Shown in pieces: positions 10,869 through 21,491 of a stretch of DNA of 64,000 nt. Numbering within the stretch: the first letter of the stretch is position 1; every line of letters begins with the position of its first letter. The notes beneath the pieces were generated by a model, which saw nothing but the letters and a program-made list of their open reading frames with translations, searched no databases and had not been told where the DNA came from. The position numbers and the translations under genes are program-made. Source of the DNA: Oenanthe sinensis (lineage: Eukaryota > Streptophyta > Magnoliopsida > Apiales > Apiaceae). The stretch is from assembly GCA_028671895.1 (NCBI GenBank), contig CM053794.1, forward strand, positions 23,546,501 through 23,610,500, read 5' to 3'.

Positions 10869-12200
10869 TGTTAGGTATGAGAACCACAAAAGTAACACTG
10901 GGGGGGTGAATGTGTTTCTTAATTTTCTCTCAAGCTTTTTATATTTCTCTTGGATGAACTGTTTATGAAATCTTGTAGCTGTGAAAACTTAACAGTGTGT
11001 ATATATAAGTATGCGGAATGTAAATTAACACAAGGTTAACTTTTCAATCTAATATGTATATTAGAAAGAGTTGCTACATTCTAAGATTCTTGACTTGAAT
11101 CTCAATTTCTTGTTCTTAGAAGATACAAGGTATGAATACACTTGATAATATTCAAAAGATACTAACTAATGAGGCTGTACATAAGCTATATAGACAACAT
11201 GTCTTTTGGCACATGCTCTCACTAGACAGTTAAGCTAAAACTGGAAATAGACAAGAACCGCTTTACATTTGACTACTATCTATTTCTAGCTAACACAATC
11301 TTTTGACAGTCCGTTGCTTTCAGCCTTATCTCTTCTATCTTTTGTCTTGTTCTTCTTCCAAACTACATTGTAGACTTGTCTCTATCATCACAGGTTTGAC
11401 TGATCCTGAAATGACAGAGCTTCAACATGCTTGTCTTGATCTTCTACAATTTTTCTTAAAACTAGCTCTTTGAAATATTCGAGTTCTTCACATGATATTG
11501 CTTCGAGAAGTCATAGAGTAGACTTCTCGATCAAGTACTTATGTGACTTCTCGATTGGCTTGAAATTGACTACTTCTCGAGAAGGAGTTGGTTTTCCATA
11601 CTTCTTGATTGATCCATTTTCTCAACTTCTCGAATGGCTCAATAGCTAACTTCTCGAATTGTTCACTCATGGACTTCTCGAATCATCTCCATCTTAACAT
11701 TTCTTGAATGGCTTTGATATTTTGACTTCTCGAATGTACTCAATCAAGTACCCAGCCACTTCAGACATTTGAGACTTCTCTACCAGATTCATACTTCTGA
11801 CTTCTCTATCAGTTTCACATCTATGACTTCTCTATCAAGATGACTTCTCGACAATGTATTTGCCTTGGAACAATTTTAATTATAACTCCTTATTTGATGA
11901 AGTCTTCTTTGATTTGATGCATGATTCCAACTTGAATCTTCTATTAATCTTTATTCTTAACTTACATTTACACATGGACTTCACAGTAGAAACATACTTC
12001 TATCTGTAAATACATTAAGACATACTAAGCACACATCCTAATACAGAAAAATTACATGTGTTACATCAAGACAAACATTTAACTATGGTAGGCTTGATTT
12101 GATCCAAAAATATTGTACAATCCACCTTCTCTCATACGGTGTTAGAACCGGTTGGGCAATTGCTTTCGAATAACAGCATGAATGAGTTCTCTTTGTAACA
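10869..12200 (-). repeat. 5' LTR of the minus-strand copia element
   Basis: The plus strand starts TGTTAGG next to the PBS, so the LTR ends CCTAACA on the minus strand. A TATA-like tatatata lies near 10998-11008, placing U3 at higher coordinates. U3 carries many copies of an acttctcga motif between about 11450 and 11860. The outer boundary is unclear: a TAACA at 12196-12200 is one candidate and about 12127 another. Confidence 0.7.
11502..11734 (-). promoter_or_regulatory. Array of heat-shock-element-like motifs in U3
   Basis: Six perfect TTCnnGAA sites occur at 11502, 11627, 11651, 11675, 11701 and 11727. The last five are spaced 24, 24, 26 and 26 bp. A palindromic TTCTCGAGAA at about 11574 and further TTCTCGAT/TTCTCTAT variants lie around them. 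TTCnnGAA is the two-unit core of a heat shock element. Function is inferred only. Confidence 0.45.
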
Positions 12201-12483
12201 AAATAGTGGATCAAGTATTTATGTCAAGCACATGTCAAAAAGACATAATATTAACATAAAAATATTATGTTTATATGCATACATGCAAGAGCTAGCCCTG
12301 AGGCCAAACCCTTTATGCTCTTGAATCGGGGCACCATAAAAAATAAAATTGTTGGGGCACATTTTTTATTTTTTTATTATAACATCAGGGGCACAAAAAA
12401 ATTCGATGCAATATATCGAAAACTCATGAATTATTTTACTAATAAAGTTATTAAAAAAATATTTTTTTAGAAATAATAAATTA

Positions 12484-12683
12484 GAGTAAATTATAAATTG
12501 GTGGCCAGAGTTTACACAATTTTTCAAAAAAGTGGCCAAACTTTCAAAATCGTAAATTGGTGGCTAGATTTCTACTTTTTTGAAAGCGAAAGTAGAAGTC
12601 TAGCCACCAATTTGTAATTTTGAAAATCTGTCCACTTTTTTGAAAAATTGTGTAAACTCCTACCACTCTTTTGTAATTTACTC
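12484..12683. mobile_element. Foldback MITE, Mutator-type, 200 bp
   Basis: Two long inverted halves meet near 12585: the left end gagtaaattataaattggtg mirrors the right end, which closes ...aatttactc. Perfect 9-bp direct repeats AATAAATTA flank it at 12475-12483 and 12684-12692. A 9-bp target duplication points to Mutator-like transposition. There is no coding capacity. Confidence 0.85.
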
Positions 12684-12779
12684 AATAAATTATATATATT
12701 TAATTTATATAATTATTAGGCAAAAAAAATTGTATATAGAAGCACCACGGACCTCCAAAAAGGTGTTTAATGCCATTCC

Positions 12780-14447
12780 TCAACTTCGATTTTTTGACTT
12801 AAAATCTGCATCTTTCTCCCTTAAAAATTGTCTTTCAAGTGCTTTTTGTGCATTCTCAATAAATTTCTTCAACCCCGTATTAGAGCTCACATAACTATCA
12901 AAAAAAGCATTCATCCCCTCGCTCCTTGACGTTGTCTTTTGACCCGCCGAAAAAAGATTTCGAGTATATGCCCTAACCCATTTATGTTTCAATTGGTACA
13001 ACCCTTGTATCCATGCATTATCTTCAAATTTATACTTTAAAATCAAAGCTTTCCAATTTTTCTCAAATTCATCCTCGGTCATTGAGTTATAAATGCATTT
13101 GTTGAAATCCACTTTGAAACTCTCTGGATACTTAGAATAGTAACTTGCAAGTTTTTCCGGGAATTTGTTGCTAATGTGCCATGAACACAATAAATGATTG
13201 GTTTGAGGTAGTTGTGAAGCTATTGTGCCAGCCATGGCTTGATCTTGATCGGTAATTATAGCAAGTAGATGTTTGTTTTCTACGGCCTTAAGCCATATAC
13301 GTAGAATCCATTCAAAACTAGAACGAACTTCATCCCTCATGAGTGCAAAACCAAAAATTACACTTTGGTAGTGATGATTGACCCCGGTGAAAGGAACAAA
13401 TGGAATGACATATCTATTGGTTCGGTATGTTATATCAAATGCTACCACATCACTGAAATTCTTATAATCCATTAAACACTGCGGATTTACCCATACAAGA
13501 CTCTTTAAACGCTTTTCTCCATCAAGTAACTTTTTTAGAAAAAACTTACCACCACTTTCTTCTTTCAAACGATACAACAAATCTAACCCCGCTTGAGCAT
13601 CACAAATATCTAATTTATTTTCTTTAAAATCGCGTACCACATTCCTAACATCTTGCCCATCAAAACCAATATTTTACGGCCCACCTTTTAAATTACTAAA
13701 AATGTTCATTGTTTATTTAGGAGGGACACCCGACATATGTAGAGTCTTCATTAGATTTCGTTGGGCCACACTAACATATTTCTCCCGTCGAATCAAATTA
13801 ATTTTTAAAGGAGTAATAACTTCATGATTGTGTTCTAATTCAAGTGCGGTTATCTCTCAATCATTTGTTTTTTTCTTATTCATCACATACATTCTAACTC
13901 TACAACCACTTCGAGGAAGGATATCACGACGACGTTTCCCCCTTTTGGTACCTAAACCTAGGTCATCATCAACAACATAATTTTTTCCTTTGTTTTGACC
14001 CGCTAAATTACAAATATACGTGTCAGCATATATTTCATCTTTTTTAGCACGCTTTTGTGTCAATTGAATCCTAATCGTGAAACCATTCTTAAGTGCATAA
14101 GCCCTAAAACAAATTTCCACTGCTTCTAGGCTATCAAATTTTTGATGCAAGTAAGGAACTATCATGTCATCAACTTCACTATTATCTTCCATATTATCAT
14201 AATCAAAACCCTCATTTTTTTCATGCAAAACTTTATTTTCATCATATTCTTCAACAACATATATTTCTTCACCATCATCATCAACAATAGTTATATATTC
14301 AACATTGAAACATTTATTAAACATAACTTTACTTCCCAAACTATCAATATTCACATCATCTTTATCATCAACATTAATACAATCAATATTTCTAGCTTTT
14401 TTTCTAGGGGCAAAGTTAGCAAACATTTTATCCGCCATAATATACAC
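12780..14447 (-). pseudogene. FAR1-related sequence (FRS)-like / MULE transposase gene, disabled
   Basis: One reading frame runs across 1,668 bp with three internal nonsense codons at 13857-13859 (TGA, where the family usually has Trp), 13713-13715 and 13674-13676 (both TAA). The N-terminal part has an acidic stretch and then a FAR1-type DNA-binding domain (FDSLEAVEICFRAYA, FTIRIQLTQKRAK, GCRVRMYV). The missing linker still reads ALELEHNHE. The C-terminal ORF carries the MULE transposase fold: VVAFDITYRTNRY, FGFALMRDE, IITDQDQAMAG, HLLCSWHI and TTSRSEGMNAFFDSY. It ends at KSKNRS, so the C-terminal SWIM zinc finger of FRS proteins is missing. FRS proteins are domesticated transposases acting as transcription factors. 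No clear terminal repeats were found, so a decayed FRS gene is somewhat more likely than a full MULE. Confidence 0.8.
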
Positions 14448-14559
14448 ACAATTAAGAAGAAAAACTTACAAATTTTCAAGAATTCTTCAATCTCTTACTT
14501 GCCTCCTTTCAAATTGGATAAATTGTTTTATGAATAATCAGCAGGTATGATCACCTAGG

Positions 14560-15519
14560 GTTTATGGCAGGACTGGAGAATTCTACCCTATCTGCGCTTA
14601 AAAACCACGGATAGAGTAATATCGTTTATTTCATATGTATTGTCGTTTCTCTATCTGCGGTTTTTAAGTACGGACAGTCAACCTATCCGCGATTTTTAAG
14701 CACGGAGCGTGCTAAATTTTTTTAAAATCTCAATCGTTGAAAAATCGATCCAACAGTGCTAAAACTGAATGTTGGTTAAACGGTCCCTGACATGCGATTG
14801 TCAGGGACCAGGACCCTTTTCTATTATGATCGTGTCATACCGTAAATATGATAAAACAATATTAAACATAAACATGTGTACATCTACTTATCTACTTATC
14901 TTTTATATATATAATGGCAGAACAAGGGTTTTGGTGAGACATTTTAATCATGAACCATTTTATTCATGAATTGAAATATCTAATTTGCCTTCTTTATTAT
15001 TTATTTTAAAAAAATGTTGTTCAAAGGAGTTGAACTTAGGTCTACCAACAAACTCAAAATTCTTTTTACCGATATACCAATCTATCACATGTGTATCTGT
15101 GTGTATGAATCGTGTCATGAAAAAGAATCTCTTATTTCTTCTTTCTTCTCTTATATATATATATGTAATGACAGAACATTGGTGAGTATATTCAATATTC
15201 AAATTCATAAAATAATCATTCAAATTTTGTATAATAAATTCATAATCAAAATAAGTAAATTTTAAACTATAAATCATATAAATGATTATTGTATATCTAT
15301 AAATTCAAATTTAAAATATAAATTTGTATTTTAAATAAATAATATTTTAATTTATGTACGTAAATGAAAATTTTTAAGCAAAATACTATAAATTTAATTT
15401 AATATAGAGCATATAAATGATCTAAAAATAATAATGTATAATTACGTCATATAAATAATATTAAGAAAATTACATTTTAAATATTAAAATATATTATATA
15501 AAAATTTAAAATTAGTGAT
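14560..15519. other. Non-coding interval
   Basis: No gene was found. Near 14590-14710 the motif cttaaaaaccacggat and variants recur three times in both orientations, suggesting a decayed foldback element. Around 14787-14812 ggtccctgaca and tgtcagggacc form a short hairpin. The rest is AT-rich. Confidence 0.4.
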
Positions 15520-15843
15520 TGTAACATGTACTACAGCCTTAATCCCACATCGATATATGTGTAAATTTTATTTCAGTATAAAAGATAAAGTACTACTATC
15601 AAGTATACTAATAAATCATGATCTTCTAGGGTGTTGTGATTGGTTTGCGGATTATTCAAATTATTATATTTGGACATGAACTCTGACCCTATGTGTGATA
15701 CATATTCAGAATTTCACATGATTTCAAAATGGAATTAGGATTTGATCAAAGTTATCACATATGGTATCAAAATTGACTCTCGAAAACATGATGCGTTAAG
15801 TTATCGGAAGTGAGGATGGAAAAACAATTGGTATTATCACACG
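15520..15843 (+). mobile_element. Old relative of the TRIM element (one LTR plus internal start)
   Basis: The LTR-like part 15520-15759 starts tgtaacat and ends ttatcaca. It shares cccacatcga and aataaatcatgatctt with the intact TRIM downstream. It is followed by tatggtatcaaaa, a decayed primer binding site, and by internal sequence gactctcgaaaacatgatgc and ggtattatcac. The second LTR is missing. Confidence 0.6.
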
Positions 15844-16085
15844 TGCGGTATAAATATTTTATCGCTTTTTCAATCTTCATGTGCCCTATAAATAATGTGT
15901 CTTACAAGCTCTACTGACAGAGATACTAATATTGTATATGCATCACTTGTACCACTGTTACAGGAAAACAACTACGAAAGCATGAAAAAGCATGGAAGAC
16001 GGGCTCATTTCTTGAAAAAATTTGCATGAAACTCTTTACAATAGATATTGATGCGTCTAGGTACAGACACGAGCTATTACGCTAG

Positions 16086-16812
16086 TCTACCTATTATATA
16101 ATACCATAACACACATTTTTGGGGAAACATTTTATTCAATGTAATTTTATTTTTATACCCTTATATTCTAAATATTTTTACTATTACACCCTTATTAACA
16201 CTTCACATATAACTATATTAATTTAATTAGGTAGAATTAGCATTTAACTCAATTCATGAAAAATAAATATCAATTCAACTTTTTTATTAATTATTATATT
16301 ACTATACATATTAATATCTCATATTTATTAATATATATTAACACTAATTATCTTATAACTAATATATGTAAATTAATTTTTATATAATTACTATATATAT
16401 TTTTTTAATATATAACATTAGTGAATTATTCATGAGAATTGAAAATTTAATTATATTTTAAAATGTACGTACGTAAATGGTTAGAAAACTCGAAATATAA
16501 GTTACGTCACTTGATTACAAAATATTTTTAATACATTTTAATATTCGTGTAAAACGATATTTTAGTAAGTAAAAACTTAGCTACATGTAAGATTCAAATA
16601 TATAATTATTATGAGAAATATGGTATGATTAACAGTATATTTTAAACTTACTATTGCGACAGAATTAAGTTTTATCTACCACATATAAAAAATATTATTT
16701 GCCATCATCAAGCTATGATTCATAAATTAAAAAAACAATATATTTAAATTAAATTTATAAGTTTAATCAATTTTTAGAAATTACCCGTGCCTTGCACGGG
16801 GATAAGAGTTAG
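16086..16812 (+). mobile_element. Non-autonomous Helitron, about 0.73 kb
   Basis: The 5' end reads TCTACCTATTATATAATACC. Near the 3' end is a perfect hairpin CCCGTGC-ctt-GCACGGG at about 16785-16801, followed by gataagag and then TTAGT, a slightly decayed CTRRT end. The 5'-TC, hairpin and CTRR layout is diagnostic of Helitrons. A relative with a matching 3' end lies at 18948-19594. No Rep/helicase ORF is present. Confidence 0.65.
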
Positions 16813-17137
16813 TCTATTATATATCTAATGCTCCAACAAGGAATTTCTTTAAGCCATTTTAATAATTAATACAAACATTAATATCTGCATAATATGTATT
16901 TCACTTACTTTTACTCATTATAGTATCATTAATATACTTATTAATATTATCACTAAAACATTTATTTCATTTATCGTTACTCATTACTACATAAATTAAT
17001 AGTTATATAAACAATATTTTTAATTATATTTAATATTTTAATTCATTATTATATGATAAAATTTTAAGTAGTATTAATAAAAATATTAATTTCACTTCTA
17101 AAAAAAGTGTATTTCTGCATAATTCAAAATGTGTAAT

Positions 17138-17822
17138 TGTAACACTCCGGTCTCACATCAAGTATATTGGGATAATTAATTCAGTATATAAGGTAGAGTA
17201 TTACTACTAAGTGCACCAATAAATCATGATCTTTTGGGGGCCTGTGGTGGGCTTGTGGATTACCCGAGTTGTTGTATTTGGGTTAGTTTATTTTGACTTA
17301 TTTTCGGATTCGCAAGTTGGGACTTGACCTGATTTTTAAAAAAGACTCGAGATTTGACCCAGATTATCACATATGGTATTCAGAGCCAGCTCTCGAAAGT
17401 TTGATTCGTCAACTTGCCGGAGGTGGGGACACGAAGGCTGGTGGTATTATCCCACAATAGACAGAGATTCAGAGGTGGGGACACAAAACCAGTCGGTATT
17501 ATCCCCCAATGGCTATAGAGGTACAATCTAGGCCTATGAGCTATCTGTTTGGCCTGACGAGGATGACATAAATTTAAGTCGGGGAGTTTGTAACACCCTA
17601 GTCCCACATCGAGTAGATTGAGATAATTATTTCAGTATATAAGGCAGAGTATTACTACTAAGTGCACCAATAAATCATGATCTTTTGGGGGCTTGTGGTA
17701 GTATCGTGGATTGCCCAAGTTGTTGCATTTGAGTCAGTTTACTTTAGCTTATTTTCGGATTCGCAAGTTGGGACTTAATCCGATTTTCAAAAAATACTCG
17801 GGATTTGACCCGGGTTGTCACA
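17138..17822 (+). mobile_element. TRIM retrotransposon, 685 bp, near complete
   Basis: Two direct LTRs of exactly 234 bp (17138-17371 and 17589-17822) start TGTAACAC and end with CA. A 217-bp interior starts with a primer binding site at 17374-17386 (TGGTATTCAGAGC, initiator tRNA-Met type with one extra T) and ends with a purine tract, tcggggagtt. Flanks gtaat (17133-17137) and gtatt (17823-17827) look like a 5-bp target duplication with one mismatch. The interior contains a 52-bp tandem repeat starting ggtggggacac at 17422 and 17474. It has no coding capacity, as usual for TRIMs. Confidence 0.88.
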
Positions 17823-17913
17823 GTATTACTTCAACATTCTAGATCAAAAAAATAGAGAAGAAAGTGGATACTATATCCCCAGCTTATTAGTGGATTTCAG
17901 ACCGAAATATGTA

Positions 17914-18202
17914 CTCCCTCTGTCCCATCCAATTCTTTACACTTTTTTTTTTTAAGTCTCATCCAATTCTTTACATTTCCAAACTTTCTAAAAATAATAA
18001 ATTTTTATATTATAAAATTTACTCTCACCTACTACTTTCCTTCACATTTTCAAATCTATCAATTACATATCAATTGACCCACCACTTTACCCACTTTTCC
18101 TTCTCTTTCATTCACTTTTAATTCTCTTTCATACTAATTTATACAGTTTTCTTAACCTCTGTACCCAACCCAAATGTAAACAAATAGGTGGGACGGAGGG
18201 AG
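17914..18202. mobile_element. Stowaway-like MITE, 289 bp
   Basis: Terminal inverted repeats CTCCCTCTGTCCC and GGGACGGAGGGAG are flanked by TA on both sides, the Tc1/mariner target duplication. There is no coding capacity; a 70-codon open frame inside is incidental. Confidence 0.85.
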
Positions 18203-18628
18203 TAATTGTTAGGAAAGACGAATATAGACTAGCAGTATTTTTTACAAGAACTTTATTATGAGATTATTTACAAAAAAAAAAAAAATTGACATATTTTATC
18301 AAGCAATTTGTTAGTATAACAAAGTACTCTTTTTTAACCCTTAATAGCTTGATTAAAAATAGAATGATTACACTACTTTGTTAGACTCATATTACGTTCG
18401 ATTATATTGTTTCATCCTAAAATCTACAAAATTATTACAAATCGATATCAATTCAATCATAATTTACTTTGTACTCATACAGATCTCGTGCAACAAAATT
18501 GCCCCCAATTATAATGGGTATTGGTGAAAAAATATAAATTTACAAATTAGATACTCTTGTTTTGTTAACTTATAAAAAATGTTACAGCTTATTTATCAAA
18601 ATCTCATGTTAATCATGATTATATAATA

Positions 18629-18910
18629 CTACCTCTGTCCCGGTCAAATGTTTATATTTGGTTTGGGCACGGAGACCAAGGATAGTGAGTGTAATATTGT
18701 TAAAATAAATGAAATAGTGGGTGTAATAGTGATTTTATTGTTAAAATAAGTGAAGTAGTGAGTGTAATAATGTAAAGTGTTAAAAAAGTGAAGTGAAATA
18801 GTGGATGTAATAATGTATTTTATTGTTAAAAGTTACTATTTTTAGTAAAGTAAAGAATTGGTGGGACGTTCAAAAAGGAAAGTGTAAAGAAATGGAAGAG
18901 ACATATAGAG
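18629..18910. mobile_element. Stowaway-like MITE, decayed right end
   Basis: The left end ctacctctgtcccgg is followed by an interior (gggcacggagaccaaggata) shared with the MITE at 31793-32043. The right end has decayed to agacatatagag. TA flanks are present. The match to the better-preserved copy sets the limits. Confidence 0.75.
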
Positions 18911-18947
18911 TATACGTCTAGAGTATGCTCATGCCTCACACTAGTTA

Positions 18948-19194
18948 TTGTATAATATAGTATAACATGCATTTTTAAGGAGTGATTTTATTCCGCGGCA
19001 TTTACCACCGCAGCCTCAACATGCCATGTCATTCAGCTAATTAATTTTAATCCCTATACTATTATACCATTAGATACATTTAATCCCTACGTTACTATTA
19101 TACCATTAGTCCATTACGATTCAACCTCAACATGCCATATAATCTAGTACATGTTTTTACAGGATCATATTTTTAGAGGTGATTTTATTCAATA

Positions 19195-19261
<67 letters not shown>

Positions 19262-19594
19262 TTATACACATTCTCTAATTCTTCATTTTAAAAGATTAAA
19301 TATTTCAAAGCACACCGTCAACAAAACTATATAATTTCTCTATGATGAACTTGGATGTAACTTGGGACACCCGGGTCCTTCCGGTATCACTTTTCACACT
19401 TTAAAAAATGGAATTTTTCTAGTCACAGAGATTATTTAAAAATTAATGTGACCATTAAATATATTTTTTTAAATCATCAAGATTATAACTCATAAATATT
19501 AAGAAACAATACATTTAAATAAAATACATAATATAACTTGAATTTTAGAAATTACACGTGCTTTCCACGGGTGGCAGGTGGCATAAGAGCTAGT
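18948..19594 (+). mobile_element. Non-autonomous Helitron, related to the copy at 16.1 kb
   Basis: The 5' region tattgtataatatagtataa followed by gcatttttaagg resembles the start of the 16086 element. The 3' end keeps a partly decayed hairpin (cacgtgctttccacggg), then cataagag and CTAGT at 19590-19594, a canonical CTRRT end. The segment gattataactcataaatatt before the hairpin also matches its relative. It contains the ATT microsatellite. Confidence 0.6.
19195..19257. repeat. ATT trinucleotide microsatellite
   Basis: About 20 uninterrupted ATT units lie inside the Helitron. Long pure tracts such as this are usually length-variable. Confidence 0.95.
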
Positions 19595-19619
19595 TATAAT
19601 ATAAATTTACTAAAACGAA

Positions 19620-20480
19620 GGGAGTAATTTGTAGCTAGTATGCTTAATGTAGCCTATATAACTATCTTAATCCTGGTATAAGCAACAAGCAAGAACTTAG
19701 ACAGCCTACCTGCATATAAAAGTTTGTAAGATTCACTATACCATTTTTCAAGTGTATGACAAAGGGGCAATGGTTCACTATAACTGAGCCCAGAAGTATA
19801 GTCGTGATCATTTTATATTAGGAAATATCAATTCTTTCATTCTGCATTTATTTTTGTCGTTGAGACTACAAAGTATGTTGCAACTAAAAAAAACTAAATG
19901 ATTTTATAGCAGACACGAGGAATATCATCAAATTAGGTACGCACTATTAATCCATTTACCAGTGTCTACTTAAACCAAGGTTCCTGCTCCTAATAATAAA
20001 AAAAGAACTCTGCAACATATTGAGTGTAAACAGAGGTGGATGCACGTAGACACTTGCAGGGGAACTCTTAAGTTTAGGCTAGAGAAGAAATATTTTGAGG
20101 GTTTAAGAAGGTGTGCCCACTGATTGGATAAAAGTGCCCCTATATATATTGACCCAAACATAAAAAATATGCTCAATCCACTTGAATTCTAGTCCATTTT
20201 CAAGTTTTAAATAAACTAAAAGAGCAGAGACCTAAAATTAGAGTGACAGAGACTACCCTCATATAAATTTTGCATAATATGGCTTGCTAAATTAAAAATT
20301 AAAGTAAAAACAAAGGATCAGATTACTTAAAAATTATGTTCTTACCTAAACATCCTCTTTAACCAACAAAATCAATCTTTTAAAAACTTACAGATATATC
20401 AAGTAAGAAATATTACCAACAATGCAGGATGTGACTCAAAGTCCTCCAATTCCCACACATTTCCAGTACGCGGCTAAGTA
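19620..20480. other. Non-coding interval
   Basis: No gene was found. An end-like gaagggagta at about 19618 resembles a Stowaway terminus without a clear partner. Confidence 0.4.
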
Positions 20481-20482
20481 AG

Positions 20483-20950
20483 CTAAATCCACTCAAATTC
20501 ACAAACAAAACAATTTGCATTAATACAAAACAATAGAATCACATGTACATAGAAAATAAAGAAGGCCTGGAAATGAGTATGTGACGATTTATGTTTCCAC
20601 ACCTCGTAATTTCTAGCTTGCCAAAGTGACCAGCAAAGCATCGAAATCAGTCCTGCATCATTTTTCCCCACTTTCTTAAAACCTTCAGCTATCCACTCCC
20701 CAAAATCATTAGTAGCAGACTGAAACTCTATCTGCAACTGTTGCCAACACCTAACAGCCAAAGCGCATTCAACAAACACATGATATATAGTTCCAGCTCA
20801 TGATTAGACGTAGGACATTCGCCCTGAATTTGCATATGTTTAACTTGAAGCTGAGACCTAGTGGGTAAGCACCCAGTTACCGCCCGCCAAATCAAATCTT
20901 TACCCTTTGCAGGAATTTATAAATTCCACATCAACTTCCACAAACCCGAA
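20483..20950 (-). pseudogene. LINE (non-LTR) ORF2 C-terminal fragment, zf-RVT region
   Basis: The minus strand encodes IPAKGKDLIWRAVTGCLPTRS, then GECPTSNHELE, FVECALAVRCWQQLQ and LCWSLWQARNYEVWKH. This is the zinc-binding reverse transcriptase tail (zf-RVT) of plant LINEs. Frame changes between the pieces and the absence of the reverse transcriptase domain make it a relic. LINE copies are usually cut at the 5' end, which fits. Confidence 0.75.
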
Positions 20951-21491
20951 TTAGTATTTATTAATTTGTGTCTAAAACTGAACTGGTTTATTTGAAGCTC
21001 AATTTGTCATACAAGAGAATAAGTTCAATATTATTTGTTAATGATTCAAACTCTTAACCCTTCCTTGTTAGTGTTTTTAGAACTAATAATATATTTTAAA
21101 TTATTGATGAGATTTGAACCTTAAACTTATATGTCAGTATATTTACACGTACAATTATTTGATTTAAATAATTTGTTAGTGAGTGGCAAACCTTAACTTT
21201 GACATTGATCTTTGGTAAGACTTGGATAACATCTCTCTGACCCTCTATCTTATTATATATAGGATATAATATGAAAATTTTCATATACTAATCTGTATAT
21301 AATTTCAAAACATATGAACCAAAAAACCATACTTAGTAAGGTAAACCACTTGTACTGAACAAAAGCTCCTCCAAGAACCAACATCAACAAATTGATTTCC
21401 ACTCCGAAAGCTTTCTCCTAAGTAGTACAGTTCCCTAAAATTTAAACGTTTTGTTGAAGGAGATAATTAATGACACAAACTAATAAATTAT

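Larger units (their letters stand above)
6890..12200 (-). mobile_element. Truncated Ty1/copia retrotransposon (Sirevirus-like)
   Basis: Reading on the minus strand: LTR, primer binding site, gag, zinc knuckles, protease, integrase. The element stops just after the integrase C-terminal region. Reverse transcriptase, RNase H and the 3' LTR are absent, so it cannot move on its own. Coding parts carry several stops and frameshifts. The cut end at about 6890-6920 lies within the intron after the second FBP7-like exon. The outer end of the LTR is not sharply defined (12.1-12.26 kb). Confidence 0.85.

Noticed and set aside
11450..11870. A CRISPR-like array suggested by regularly spaced acttctcga
   Set aside because: The repeated unit is about 8-10 bp with spacers of similar drift, inside a plant retrotransposon LTR, and there are no cas genes.
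14142..14550. Plus-strand frames of 131 and 81 codons
   Set aside because: They are the antisense of the acidic N-terminus of the FRS-like gene and consist of low-complexity Ile/Phe/Asn codons.
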